Shown one piece after another: positions 46,224 through 55,700 of a stretch of DNA of 64,000 nucleotides; positions within the stretch are counted from its first letter, which is position 1; every line of letters begins with the position of its first letter. A program made the translations under genes and the position numbers. The DNA is taken from contig NZ_CALNAT010000223.1 in the NCBI RefSeq assembly GCF_937873925.1, positions 1-64,000 on the forward strand, written 5' to 3'. The stretch is from an uncultured Proteiniphilum sp. Its GTDB lineage: Bacteria > Bacteroidota > Bacteroidia > Bacteroidales > Dysgonomonadaceae. A model generated the notes under the pieces. The model was given only the letters and a program-made list of their open reading frames with translations, was not told where the DNA came from and did no database searches.

Positions 46224-48098
46224 TCAGCGTCCTAACAGTACCAGCAAAACGGAGATGTCATTGGGTGAAACGCCCGGTACCCTGCTTGCTTGTGCGATAG
46301 TTTCGGGATTGATTTTCGTCAGTTTTTGCCTTGCTTCTGTCGAGAGTGATTGTATCTCGTTATAGTTGAATTTGTCTTTGATACGGATATCTTCCAGACG
46401 GGTAATCTTGTCGGCCATGGTGCGTTCGCGTTTGATATAGCCGTTGTATTTTATCTGTATATCGGCTGCTTCTATGATCTCCTCTTTGCGTTCGTCGATG
46501 GTCTCCAACAGTTCTTTGAGCGGGGTAACCTCCAGCGACATCAGCGACAGGTCTATGTGCGGTCTTGTAAGCAGGTCATGCAGCTTTACTCCATGTTTTA
46601 ACGGAGCTGTTCCGATATGTTCCAGGAAAGGGTTGATACGGTCTGACTTGATGGAAAAATTACATACGAAATCGATGATCTCTGCTATTTTCTCCTCTTT
46701 CCGGTTGAGCAGTTGTAACCTCTCATTGGTTGCCAGCCCTATTTCATACGCCTTTTTTGTGAGCCTTTCATCGGCGTTATCCTGACGGAGGAGAATACGG
46801 TATTCGGCACGGGAGGTGAACATCCTGTAGGGTTCATCCACTCCTTTAGTGATCAGGTCGTCGATCAACACCCCAATATAAGCTTCGTCCCTGCGCAATA
46901 CAAAGGGATCGCCTCCGTGGCAGTTGATATGGGCATTGATGCCTGCGATCAGTCCCTGTCCCGCCGCTTCTTCGTAACCGGTAGTCCCGTTGATCTGTCC
47001 GGCGAAAAAGAGGTTTTTTACCGGTTTCGTTTCCAGTGTCGGATCCAATTGCCGCGGGTCGAAGAAATCGTATTCTATGGCATACCCAGGGCGGAAAATG
47101 TGCACATTCCGGAAAGCCGGTATACGTTGCAGAGCATTCAACTGTGTCTGTAAGGGTAGGGAAGAGGAGAAGCCGTTGAGATAACACTCATGGGTTGTTT
47201 CCCCTTCCGGTTCCAGAAACAGCTGATGACTTGTTTTGTCGGAGAAAGTAACGATCTTGGTCTCTATACTAGGGCAATAACGCGGTCCTATGCTTTGTAT
47301 CTGCCCGTTATAGAGCGGGGAGTCGTGAAGGCCTTCACGCAGTGCCTCATGCACCTCCTCGGAGGTATATGCTATCCAGCAGCTTTTTTGTTTCAGTGTA
47401 CGTTGTACATCGGGAAGGTAGGAAAATTTGTGAAAATCTTCATCTCCTTTCTGTTCTTCCAACTGGGAAAAATCGACTGTTCTCGCGTCGATACGTACCG
47501 GAGTGCCTGTCTTCATCCGGTCGGTGCTGAACCCGAGTTCACGCAACTGTTCGGTCATTCCAAAGGATGCCGGTTCAGAGATACGCCCTCCGCCGATCTG
47601 TACTTTGCCGACATGGATGAGTCCGTTCAGGAAAGTGCCGTTTGTAAGGATCACCGCTTTAGAGAAGAACTCTACGCCCATGCCGGTTTTTACACCGGTG
47701 ACTGTCGAATTCCTGCATAGGAGTCCGGTCACCATATCCTGCCACATATCCAGGTTGGGCGTGTTTTCGATGATCTCACGCCAGGTCCCTATAAACTTCA
47801 TCCGGTCGCTCTGTACACGGGGGCTCCACATGGCGGGTCCTTTTGAGCGGTTCAGCATGCGGAACTGAATAGCGGTTTTGTCGCTCACAATCCCCGTTTG
47901 TCCGCCCAATGCATCGATCTCACGCACAATCTGCCCCTTTGCAATACCGCCTACGGCAGGATTGCAGCTCATCTGGGCGATCTTGTTCATGTCCATCGTG
48001 ATAAGCAGTGTCCTTGAACCCAGATTGGCGGCGGCCACGGCCGCTTCGCATCCGGCGTGGCCCGCACCCACAACTATGATGTCGTAATTGAAAGTCAT
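46224..48098 (-). CDS. mnmG: tRNA uridine-5-carboxymethylaminomethyl modification enzyme
   Basis: 624 residues from ATG 48098; the frame opens at a TTG (48119) but the ATG is directly followed by the FAD-binding 'YDIIVVGAGHAGCEAAVAAANLG' and fits the family start. 'MSCNPAVGGIAKGQIVREIDALGG', 'AVILTNGTFLNGLIHVG', 'GRISEPASFGMTEQL', 'FFAGQINGTTGYEEAAGQGLIAGINA' and 'MFTSRAEYRILLRQDNADERLT' are all conserved. With MnmE it modifies the wobble uridine of several tRNAs. First gene of the housekeeping run on this strand. Confidence 0.98.
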   Translation of the reverse strand: MTFNYDIIVVGAGHAGCEAAVAAANLGSRTLLITMDMNKIAQMSCNPAVGGIAKGQIVREIDALGGQTGIVSDKTAIQFRMLNRSKGPAMWSPRVQSDRMKFIGTWREIIENTPNLDMWQDMVTGLLCRNSTVTGVKTGMGVEFFSKAVILTNGTFLNGLIHVGKVQIGGGRISEPASFGMTEQLRELGFSTDRMKTGTPVRIDARTVDFSQLEEQKGDEDFHKFSYLPDVQRTLKQKSCWIAYTSEEVHEALREGLHDSPLYNGQIQSIGPRYCPSIETKIVTFSDKTSHQLFLEPEGETTHECYLNGFSSSLPLQTQLNALQRIPAFRNVHIFRPGYAIEYDFFDPRQLDPTLETKPVKNLFFAGQINGTTGYEEAAGQGLIAGINAHINCHGGDPFVLRRDEAYIGVLIDDLITKGVDEPYRMFTSRAEYRILLRQDNADERLTKKAYEIGLATNERLQLLNRKEEKIAEIIDFVCNFSIKSDRINPFLEHIGTAPLKHGVKLHDLLTRPHIDLSLMSLEVTPLKELLETIDERKEEIIEAADIQIKYNGYIKRERTMADKITRLEDIRIKDKFNYNEIQSLSTEARQKLTKINPETIAQASRVPGVSPNDISVLLVLLGR

Positions 48099-48116
48099 TT
48101 TTTTATTTTGAGAGAG

Positions 48117-48124
48117 CAAAGATA
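48117..48124 (-). promoter_or_regulatory. -7 box of the mnmG promoter
   Basis: TATCTTTG on the - strand fits TAnnTTTG; the start ATG (48098) is 18 bp downstream, giving a very short leader. No clear -33 TTG is seen at the expected spacing. Confidence 0.4.
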
Positions 48125-48776
48125 CTAAAAAAGAAAAAGTTACGTATGACTGTGATGTTAATTACCGATAAGAAACACAAAACGTATTTCAATTCAGGAG
48201 TTTACAGAAATAAACCTTTTCGATAAGGAATACGATCAGAAGGCAACTGACGACAAGCCGACTAAATTTATTGAACATTTTCGTTAAGCAATGAGCAGAA
48301 GACGAGTTTACTCCGATTATGCCGTTGCGAGAAATAGTGGAATAAAATTCAAAACACCTAATATGCCATTGCAAGAAATATTAAGGACCTTTCCTTTTAG
48401 ATGCTGATTGATTACATTTGTTGACAAGCATTCCGATAGCGATCATTATTTTCTTTTGGAAAGAGTATTCTCCCTGTGAAGACTAATTGCGGGTGTATGG
48501 TAGCGTAAAATCAAGCTGGGAATAGCCATAAACAGACTGTTCATAATGTTCATTTACAAATGTTTGTTTTCAAAAGTAATTTTGTACAAGAATAAAATAG
48601 AGTAGAAGATGCTTAAATGATTTTTCAAATTCGTTATTGTTTTTTGTCCAAAATTTTCAGAACGAGTGATAGTAATCATAAATTTTTATATATTTACAAC
48701 GAAATAATACCGATTATTCTTAAACCCTTATCCGGTATGTATGTATGTGGAAAAATAATATTGAATACCTTTGATA
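48125..48776. other. ~650-bp region between mnmG and the outer-membrane protein gene, no gene recognised
   Basis: Divergent promoter region. It contains an imperfect direct repeat TATGCCRTTGCRAGAAATA at 48318-48336 and 48362-48380, and a possible + strand promoter box TAATTTTG at 48577-48584. No convincing reading frame, tRNA or DnaA box was seen. Confidence 0.5.
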
Positions 48777-49562
48777 ATGAAAGTAAGACAACTTCTCGCG
48801 GCTGTATTCTGCATGCTTCTTCCCTTTTTTGTATATGGGCAAACCGACAGAAATGATCCGGAATACCGGAAATTCTATCTGTCCGTTAACGCCGGTTGGG
48901 ATTTTGCGTTGGGGTCTTCAAGTACCGCTTTAACGGAAAACCTTACCCTTCCGGCGACCAAAAGAGGGTTTTCTCCCGGTTTTGACGGGGCCTGGTTTTT
49001 CTCGAAGAACTATGGAGTCGGTATAAAATATGGTTTCTACACATCAGGTTACAGAAAAAGAACTTCTTTAGAATATAGGGGACATACACCAGATAGTTAT
49101 GTCTATGAATTACGCTCTCTTTCTTTTAAAGAAAAAACCCATATATTTGGCCCTGCTATTTATGCAAGATGGCCTTTGGGCGATTCAAAATGGATGATCT
49201 TGGCGAATGCCGGGGTGGTGGCTTTACACAATGATTTGTCCGAAATAAGAAGGGAAATAATAAAAGCTGAAATCCATACAATTAATTCTCCCGATTCGAA
49301 TCCTTCAAATCCATCAATTCTTGAGGAATTAAGGGAGGGGGCATCTGATCACAAAGGAATCTCGGCGGGCTTTACTTTATCGGCAGCTATCCGTTACCAT
49401 CTCACTCCTTTTGCCGGGATAAGCATACAAACTAGTGGCCTTTACGCTTCATTGTCCAGGATGAGGTATTACAATTTTATGAATGAACGGTATGAAACCG
49501 GGGATTTCTCCCGGAAAATAGGCAGAGTAGGGCTTTCCGCTGCCATTGATTTCTGTTTTTAG
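48777..49562 (+). CDS. Outer-membrane beta-barrel protein
   Basis: 261 residues from ATG 48777 with a Sec signal (MKVRQLLAAVFCMLLPFFVYGQ). The rest is alternating-pattern beta strands: 'FYLSVNAGWDFALGS', 'PGFDGAWFFSKNYGVGIKYGFYTSGYR', 'THIFGPAIYARWPLG', 'GFTLSAAIRYHLTPFAGISIQTSGLY' and a C-terminal 'GRVGLSAAIDFCF' ending in Phe. This is the OmpX/OmpW-like eight-to-ten-strand plan common in Bacteroidetes; function unknown. Stands alone, divergent from mnmG and convergent with ybeY. Confidence 0.82.
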   Translation: MKVRQLLAAVFCMLLPFFVYGQTDRNDPEYRKFYLSVNAGWDFALGSSSTALTENLTLPATKRGFSPGFDGAWFFSKNYGVGIKYGFYTSGYRKRTSLEYRGHTPDSYVYELRSLSFKEKTHIFGPAIYARWPLGDSKWMILANAGVVALHNDLSEIRREIIKAEIHTINSPDSNPSNPSILEELREGASDHKGISAGFTLSAAIRYHLTPFAGISIQTSGLYASLSRMRYYNFMNERYETGDFSRKIGRVGLSAAIDFCF

Positions 49563-49616
49563 CGTTCCCTTTACCTGTTTTGTAAGGCGTTCCATGGTTG
49601 CGGGGAATGAAAAAAG

Positions 49617-50045
49617 TTAGTACCCGCTTTCATTGCGCTGTACCAGGGCGGTGTCCTCTGCTTTTCGCATTTCTTCGGCTTCGGTTTCCGATTTATCGTT
49701 TTGACCGCATAGGTGCAATATGCCGTGGATAATGACACGGTACAGTTCTTCCTCGAAACTTACCCTGTATTTCCGGGAATTGGAAAGAACGGTTTCCAGG
49801 CTGATGAAAATATCTCCCGAAATACGATCGCCTTCGGAATAATCGAACGTAATGATATCAGTATAAAAATCATGTTGCAGATAGAGCCGGTTGACTTCCA
49901 GAATTTTTTCGTCGGTACAAAAAAGGTATGAGATATCGCCGGTCTGTTTTCCGTAACTTTTTGCGACGGACTTTATCCAGTTTGCAGTCTCCCGTTTTTT
50001 AATCGTCGGGAAACCGATGTTTTCAGCTTGGAAAGTGATTGCCAT
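49617..50045 (-). CDS. ybeY: Endoribonuclease YbeY (16S rRNA maturation)
   Basis: 142 residues. 'ISYLFCTDEKILEVNRLYLQHDFYTDIITFDYSEGDRISGDIFISLETV' and the metal site 'VIIHGILHLCGQND' identify YbeY. In most bacteria the motif is H-G-x-L-H-L-x-G-Y-D-H with three His ligands; here the third position is Asp (…G-Q-N-D), which I recall as usual in Bacteroidetes. Needed for 16S 3'-end processing and 70S quality control. Located 37 bp downstream of the SpmAB gene on the same strand. Confidence 0.93.
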   Translation of the reverse strand: MAITFQAENIGFPTIKKRETANWIKSVAKSYGKQTGDISYLFCTDEKILEVNRLYLQHDFYTDIITFDYSEGDRISGDIFISLETVLSNSRKYRVSFEEELYRVIIHGILHLCGQNDKSETEAEEMRKAEDTALVQRNESGY

Positions 50046-50082
50046 TTATTCACATTTATTTACTTGGAGAATCCTTTATTTT

Positions 50083-51315
50083 CTATCCGAAAAAGAGGTA
50101 GGCTACGAAAATAGCGGCGATAATGCCTGCCAGATCAGCCAAAAGCGCATACGGAACGGTGTAGCGCGAATTTTTAATGTTCACGGCTCCGTAATAAACA
50201 GCCACAATATAGAAGGTGGTGTCGGTGGCTCCCTGAAATACGGCCGATAATCTGCCGGCGAATGAGTCGGCCCCGAAAGTCTGCATGGCGTCGATCATCA
50301 TTCCCCTGGCGCCGCTGCCGCTCAACGGCTTCATCAGTGCGGTGGGCATACCGTCCACCCACCGGGTATCCAGGCCTGTCAGCGCCACCATATCCCGTAA
50401 CCCTTCCATCAGGAAATCCATTGCCCCTGAAGCGCGGAAAACACCAATACCGACCAGTATGGCGATAAGAAAAGGGATAATGGTCACAGCGGTTTTGAAC
50501 CCTTCTTTCGCACCGTCGATAAACGCATCGAAGATATTGATCCTGCGACGTAGCGCCTTTACGATGAAAAGTACGATGATGGAGAAGAGAAAGATGTTTG
50601 CGGCAAGGCCGGAGACAATATTGATCCGTTCCTGAGGCATCGATTGGAAAAGAAACACCGTACCGGCTATAATACCCATCATGGCAAGGAGAAAACCCAT
50701 GATCGCCCTGTTGAAGATATTGATACGCTGTTTCAGGCAGACGGCGATCATGCCGACCAGGGTAGCGGCAAAGGTGGCGATCATGATCGGGATAAATACA
50801 TCGGCGGGGTTGGCTGCGCCCAACTGGGCACGATATACCATGATGGTGACGGGGATCAGTGTCAGTCCCGATGCGTTCAGCACCAGGAACATGATCATGG
50901 AATCAGAGGCGGCCTCCTTCTTCGGATTGATCTCCTGCAACTCCTGCATCGCTTTCAAGCCGAAAGGAGTGGCCGCATTGTCAAGTCCCAGCATATTGGC
51001 CGATATGTTCATCAGCATTGAACCGTAAGCGGGATGATTCCTGGGTATGTCGGGAAAGAGCCTGGAAAAAAGAGGAGCGACAGCCCTGGAAAAGAGCTCC
51101 ACCATTCCTCCACGTTCGCCTATCTTCATCACGCCGAGCCAGAGCGAAAGCACTCCCGTCAATCCCAGCGAGATCTCGAAACCGGTTCTGGCCGACTCAT
51201 AGGTGGAATTCATGATGTCTGTAAAGACGTTCACATCCCCAAAGAAAATGAGCTTTACCAAAGCCACTGCAAAAGCGATCAGAAAAAATGCAATCCAAAT
51301 GTAATTCAATACCAT
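50083..51315 (-). CDS. Fused SpmA-SpmB-type nucleoside-recognition (gate domain) membrane protein
   Basis: 410 residues with about 9-10 hydrophobic segments and two gate-type domains. N-terminal half like spore maturation protein A: 'ARTGFEISLGLTGVLSLWLGVMKIGERGGMVELFSRAVAPLFSRLFPDIPRNHPAYGSMLMNISANMLGLDNAATPFGLKAM'. C-terminal half like SpmB: 'AVTIIPFLIAILVGIGVFRASGAMDFLMEGL' and 'ALMKPLSGSGARGMMIDAMQTFGADSFAGRLSAVFQGATDTTFYIVAVYYGAV'. In Bacillus the two are separate and linked to spore core dehydration. Bacteroidales do not sporulate, so the fused protein must do something else, probably transport. Confidence 0.9.
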   Translation of the reverse strand: MVLNYIWIAFFLIAFAVALVKLIFFGDVNVFTDIMNSTYESARTGFEISLGLTGVLSLWLGVMKIGERGGMVELFSRAVAPLFSRLFPDIPRNHPAYGSMLMNISANMLGLDNAATPFGLKAMQELQEINPKKEAASDSMIMFLVLNASGLTLIPVTIMVYRAQLGAANPADVFIPIMIATFAATLVGMIAVCLKQRINIFNRAIMGFLLAMMGIIAGTVFLFQSMPQERINIVSGLAANIFLFSIIVLFIVKALRRRINIFDAFIDGAKEGFKTAVTIIPFLIAILVGIGVFRASGAMDFLMEGLRDMVALTGLDTRWVDGMPTALMKPLSGSGARGMMIDAMQTFGADSFAGRLSAVFQGATDTTFYIVAVYYGAVNIKNSRYTVPYALLADLAGIIAAIFVAYLFFG

Positions 51316-51644
51316 ATCCTGTGAAAATCTTCAATTAGACGGATATACAGCGGACAAAGATTCACCAAAGATACAATTTATGACTATTTATAAAAAAGAA
51401 AACAATATAATTTCTAACTTTAAGGCATTGATAAATTAATGTGCCAATGTGAATAATATGCCAATGGGTTGATTTGTGATAGGGTGGTATGGGCAAAAGT
51501 GGGAAGGTGGGTAGGTTGAATTGTTGATGTGATAATTTACTGATTTGCTGATGTGGTAATTGGTAATTTTTAGTTTTTCACTTTTAGTTTTTAGTTTACT
51601 AAATAGTCTTGGTTCTTGACTCTTGGTTCTTATATCTAAAAGAT
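51316..51644. repeat. 329-bp gap: promoter region of the SpmAB gene, then word-like repeats
   Basis: 51425-51640 is a dense word-like stretch: AATGTGCCAATGTGAATAAT, TTGATGTGATAATTTACTG, GATTTGCTGATGTGG, TTTTTCACTTTTAGTTTT, GTCTTGGTTCTTGACTCTTG. The last parts are the reverse complement of the words at 19010-19058. No gene. Confidence 0.6.
51366..51373 (-). promoter_or_regulatory. -7 box upstream of the SpmAB gene
   Basis: TATCTTTG on the - strand, ~50 bp before the start codon at 51315. The -33 box is not clear. Confidence 0.4.
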
Positions 51645-52448
51645 ATGCGTTGGAAGGATTTTCTATATTTTCAAAGAGGCTCAAAGACGGCGGTAATTCT
51701 GTTGCTCATTCTTATTGTGTTGACCCTTATTTTGAATGCGTTTCTCAGCTACCGCAACTCGTCGGATGTCATCCTGATGCAGAACGACTCGCTGGTTAGG
51801 GAATTTGAAGAGTTCAAGAGAACATTAAAAGTGCGTGAAGTCCCTTCTACAGTAGTGGATGAGGGGATGAGCGGGGCCAGGAAGTCCAGCCGATCCGCCA
51901 TTCCGGAAGAGGGAGAGAGCACTGTGGAGCAGTTGCCGGGCCGAAGCGGCTCTACGCATGAAAGTCCCTCTCGCCAGAATGAGCGGTATGTCTCACGTGG
52001 GGACAGGTCATCCTTGCGGGCTGCCTATCCGGCCATAGAGAAACTCTCCGAGGGGGAAACTATCTCCCTGAACGAGACCGATACGGCTACGTGGAAGAAA
52101 GTCCCCGGTATCGGTAGCGTTTATGCCTCCCGTATAGTGAAGTACCGGGAACTGCTGGGCGGGTTTATACATGTCGAACAACTATTGGAGGTGTATGGTA
52201 TTGATCAGGAACTTTTCTCCCGTATTGTTGTTTATATTGAGCCCGACGGCAATTACCGCAGGATGCAGGTCAATCAATCGGATTTCAGGGAATTATTGCG
52301 TCATCCTTACCTGAATTACAAGCAGGTGCAGGCGATCATGAGTATCCGCCGCAGAAAAGGAGATATCACCTCTATCCGTGAACTCTCCCTACTCGATGAG
52401 TTTACCCCGGAAGATATTCTCCGCCTTGAACCCTATTTGGAATTTTGA
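51645..52448 (+). CDS. Membrane-anchored helix-hairpin-helix protein (ComEA-like domain)
   Basis: 267 residues from ATG 51645; the frame extends to 51609 but that part is translated word repeat. One N-terminal membrane helix (residues ~15-35, 'TAVILLLILIVLTLILNAFLSY'), then a coiled, low-complexity linker rich in Ser/Arg/Glu to ~residue 145, then tandem helix-hairpin-helix units: 'TWKKVPGIGSVYASRIVKYRELLGGFIHVEQLLEVYGID' and 'YLNYKQVQAIMSIRRRKGDITSIRELSLLDEFTPEDILRLEPYL'. ComEA binds incoming DNA during transformation; Bacteroidetes versions with this linker are of unknown role. Possibly DNA-binding in the periplasm, since the domain follows an N-in anchor. Confidence 0.87.
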   Translation: MRWKDFLYFQRGSKTAVILLLILIVLTLILNAFLSYRNSSDVILMQNDSLVREFEEFKRTLKVREVPSTVVDEGMSGARKSSRSAIPEEGESTVEQLPGRSGSTHESPSRQNERYVSRGDRSSLRAAYPAIEKLSEGETISLNETDTATWKKVPGIGSVYASRIVKYRELLGGFIHVEQLLEVYGIDQELFSRIVVYIEPDGNYRRMQVNQSDFRELLRHPYLNYKQVQAIMSIRRRKGDITSIRELSLLDEFTPEDILRLEPYLEF

Positions 52449-52750
52449 TGATAATTCTGTTATCATTCTGTTTATCTGAGGAATATTTTCTACTTTTACA
52501 AAAGTATTGAAGACTCGTTGGTTCAAAAAGAGAACAATTGTAGGTATAATTGATAGTATAAAACATGCATATATATCAAAGAACGTTCAACAGAATTCGT
52601 CAGAATCGACGGAGCCGACAGAAGTGTAATTAATTTGATGAATGATGATTCGGTGATGGGATGATTTGATCTGCAAATTGATAAATCGCTAAATCAATCA
52701 ATCGAAAAAATATCCTGATTCCTGGCTTTTGTGTCTAAATTTATAATCGT
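52449..52750. repeat. 302-bp gap with word-like repeats upstream of the A2M gene
   Basis: 52622-52745 includes TTGATAAATCGCTAAATCAA and GATGGGATGATTTGATCTG, sharing words with 41500-41525. The section before it (52490-52615) is AT-rich without recognisable features. Confidence 0.5.
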
Positions 52751-55700
52751 ATGAAACACTTATCTCTCCGTTTTTTTCCCGCTTTATTTGCAGTTATTCT
52801 TCTGCTGTCAACCGGATGCAATACAAAAAGTACCAAAGAGATTGATCCTGAGTTTGCCCGCTACATCTCGGCATTTACGTATGGGAACGTCTCTTCCGAC
52901 GCATTTATCCAAGTCGAACTTGTGCAGGAGATCCCTGCCGTGGAATTGAATGCGGAAATAAAAGAGAAACTGTTTTCGTTCTCTCCTTCATTGAAAGGAC
53001 AAACTTTCTGGGTGAACGGGAACACCCTCCGTTTTCTGCCTGATCCGGGAGAATTGGAGCCGGGAAAGGAATACAATATTACTTTCCATTTGGGAAAAGT
53101 GCTGGAGGTAGAAGAAAAATTCCGGCAATTTAACTTTTCTATCCGTGTAAATGAGCAGAGTTTTACTGCCGATGTACTTCCGTTTTCACCGATCAGCACC
53201 TCAGATCTGACGTGGAACATGGTGGAGGCCACGCTTAATTTATCCAATCCCGTTTCGTCGGATGACGTTGGTAAAATGTTCGATGTAAAAGGGGTACCAC
53301 ATAAGCATATCCGTGTAATGCCCGCCGGCATCACCTCGTTCCGTGTTGTGATAGACAGCCTGCAACGGACAGATAAGCGCGAACAATATTTACTGACTAT
53401 TGACGGAAAAGCAATAAATTCAAAAAAGAAACTCGAATATACGATCGATATTCCTGCCTTTTCAAAGGAATATTTTGAAGTGACGGATGTACGTGTGATA
53501 CAGGCATCCGACCCCCATATCCGGCTTACTTTCAGCGACCCCGTTTCACAAACGCAGGATCTGGAAGGATTGATCGTGCCCTCCGGCGTGAATAACTTCA
53601 CTTACCGCATCGACAAGAATGTGATCAAAATATATCCTGAAACTTTTCCGAAAGAGAAAATAGACCTGCAAATTCATCAGGGCATCCAAAATAACTCCGG
53701 CCTGAGCCTTGACAAGACCTATCTCTATCAACTGCAGATAGAGGACGACAAACCGCAGATAAAATTCGAGAAGAGCGGAAATATCCTCCCTGATGCAGAA
53801 CAGTTATTGCTGCCCTTCAGCGCCGTAAACCTGTGGGCGGTGGATGCGAAAGTGATAAAAGTGTATCGCAACAACCTCCTCTATTACCTGCAATCCTCTT
53901 CGCTGAACAACAACCAGTCGGGCGGCGAGTTACGTCGTTTCGGGCGACTGGTAATGAAAAAACGTATCCGTCTGGACAGGGATAAACAGTTGGATCTGTC
54001 AAAATGGAACAACTTTACCATCGATCTTTCGCAAATGATCGAAAAAGATCCGGGCGCATTGTATATGGTGCAGCTTTCGATGCGATCCGATTATTCGCTG
54101 TATGCCTGCGACGGAATGCGGCCGCAGGTTCCCAATGATGTGAATATGAACCGTTTCTCCGATAGCGAAATCTCAGAAGAGGACGAGGCGGTATGGGATG
54201 AAACATCGCCATATTACTACGAACCGATCGACTGGAGCGGATATAAATGGGAAGAGCGCGACGACCCGTGTAAGCCGACTTATTATATGAGTTACGAACG
54301 TATGGCGCAGACAATGGTAATGGCATCTAACGTGGGTATCATCGCCAAAGCGGGACAAGACCACACCATGAGTGTTGCTGTGACCGATATCCTTACTACC
54401 CAGCCTATGTCCGGAGCGGACGTGACCGTGTATAATTATCAGATGCAGGTATTGGGTTCGGCCAAGACCGACGGCAACGGTTTTGCGGAAATCGACTATA
54501 AAAAGGGGCGTCCGTTTGTGGTAACGGCTGCCAAAAGCGGTGACATCGGCTACCTGGAAGTGAAGGAAGAGGCGTCGTTATCGCTCAGCCGGTTCGATGT
54601 AAGCGGAAAAGAGATACAAAAAGGACTGAAAGGGTATGTATATGCGGAGCGGGGCGTTTGGCGTCCCGGCGATACCATTTTCGTATCGTTCATCCTGGAA
54701 GATAAGGAAAGAAAATTGCCGGAAGGACATCCCGTGACACTCGAAGTGTATACGCCCCGGGGGCAATTTTATCAAAGGCAGGTAAAGAGTGACGGTGTAA
54801 ACGGGTTCTACACCTTCAGCGTCACTACCGATCCGGCTGCGGAGACCGGGATGTGGCAGGGCCTGGTAAAGGTGGGCGGAACAACTTTCCACAAGTCGCT
54901 TCGCATAGAAACCATTAAACCCAACCGGCTGAGAGTCCGTCTGGATACAGACTCCATCATCGACGCGGCGAATGGCGTTATTTCCGGTACACTCACATCG
55001 CAGTGGCTGCACGGTGCGCCTGCTTCGAATCTGAAGGCGGAGGTGGACCTGACGCTCTACGCATCCGATAACCCGTTCAAAGGATATACCGGCTATTCGT
55101 TCAATAATCCGGTAGTGAACTTCGAAACAAGTAAGACGAAAATATTCGAAGGAGTGCTCAATGCTTCCGGCGTGGCGAGTGTGAACGCGAAAGTGCCCGT
55201 GGCCGAAAATGCTCCGGGGATGTTGCGCGGGAATATCCTTTCACGCGTATACGAAGCCGGTGGGGATATGAGTTTTTATGCCCAGACGGTCTTTTATTCG
55301 CCTTATAAAACGTATGTAGGCGTGAAATCACCTGCTGTACGTGCCGGCGAGTTTCTGGAAACCGACAGGCCTGTCTCGTTTGATGTGGTTACGGTGAATG
55401 CTTACGGCAAACCCGTTTCGGGAAGTGTGGAATACAGCGTTTACAAACTCAACTGGAGTTGGTGGTGGAACAGTACCGGAGAAGATCTGGGCGCTTACGT
55501 GAACAATACTGCCGCTAACGTAGTGGCAAACGGGGAAGTGACACTCACCAACGGAAAAGGAAAAATCGATTTTCAGGTGGATTATCCCGATTGGGGACGC
55601 TATCTGCTGCTGTTGAAGGATAAGTCGGGCAAGCATGCCACCGGAACGGTCTTTTATGTCGATTGGCCCTCGTGGCGGGGACGCTCAGCCAAAACCGACC

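Noticed and set aside
48189..48374. 61-residue frame on the - strand with a hydrophobic stretch
   Set aside because: No start context, no homology that I recognise, and it covers part of the direct repeat; too weak to call.
48766..48773. TACCTTTG promoter box before the outer-membrane barrel gene
   Set aside because: It fits TAnnTTTG but lies 3 bp before the ATG, so transcription would begin after the start codon.
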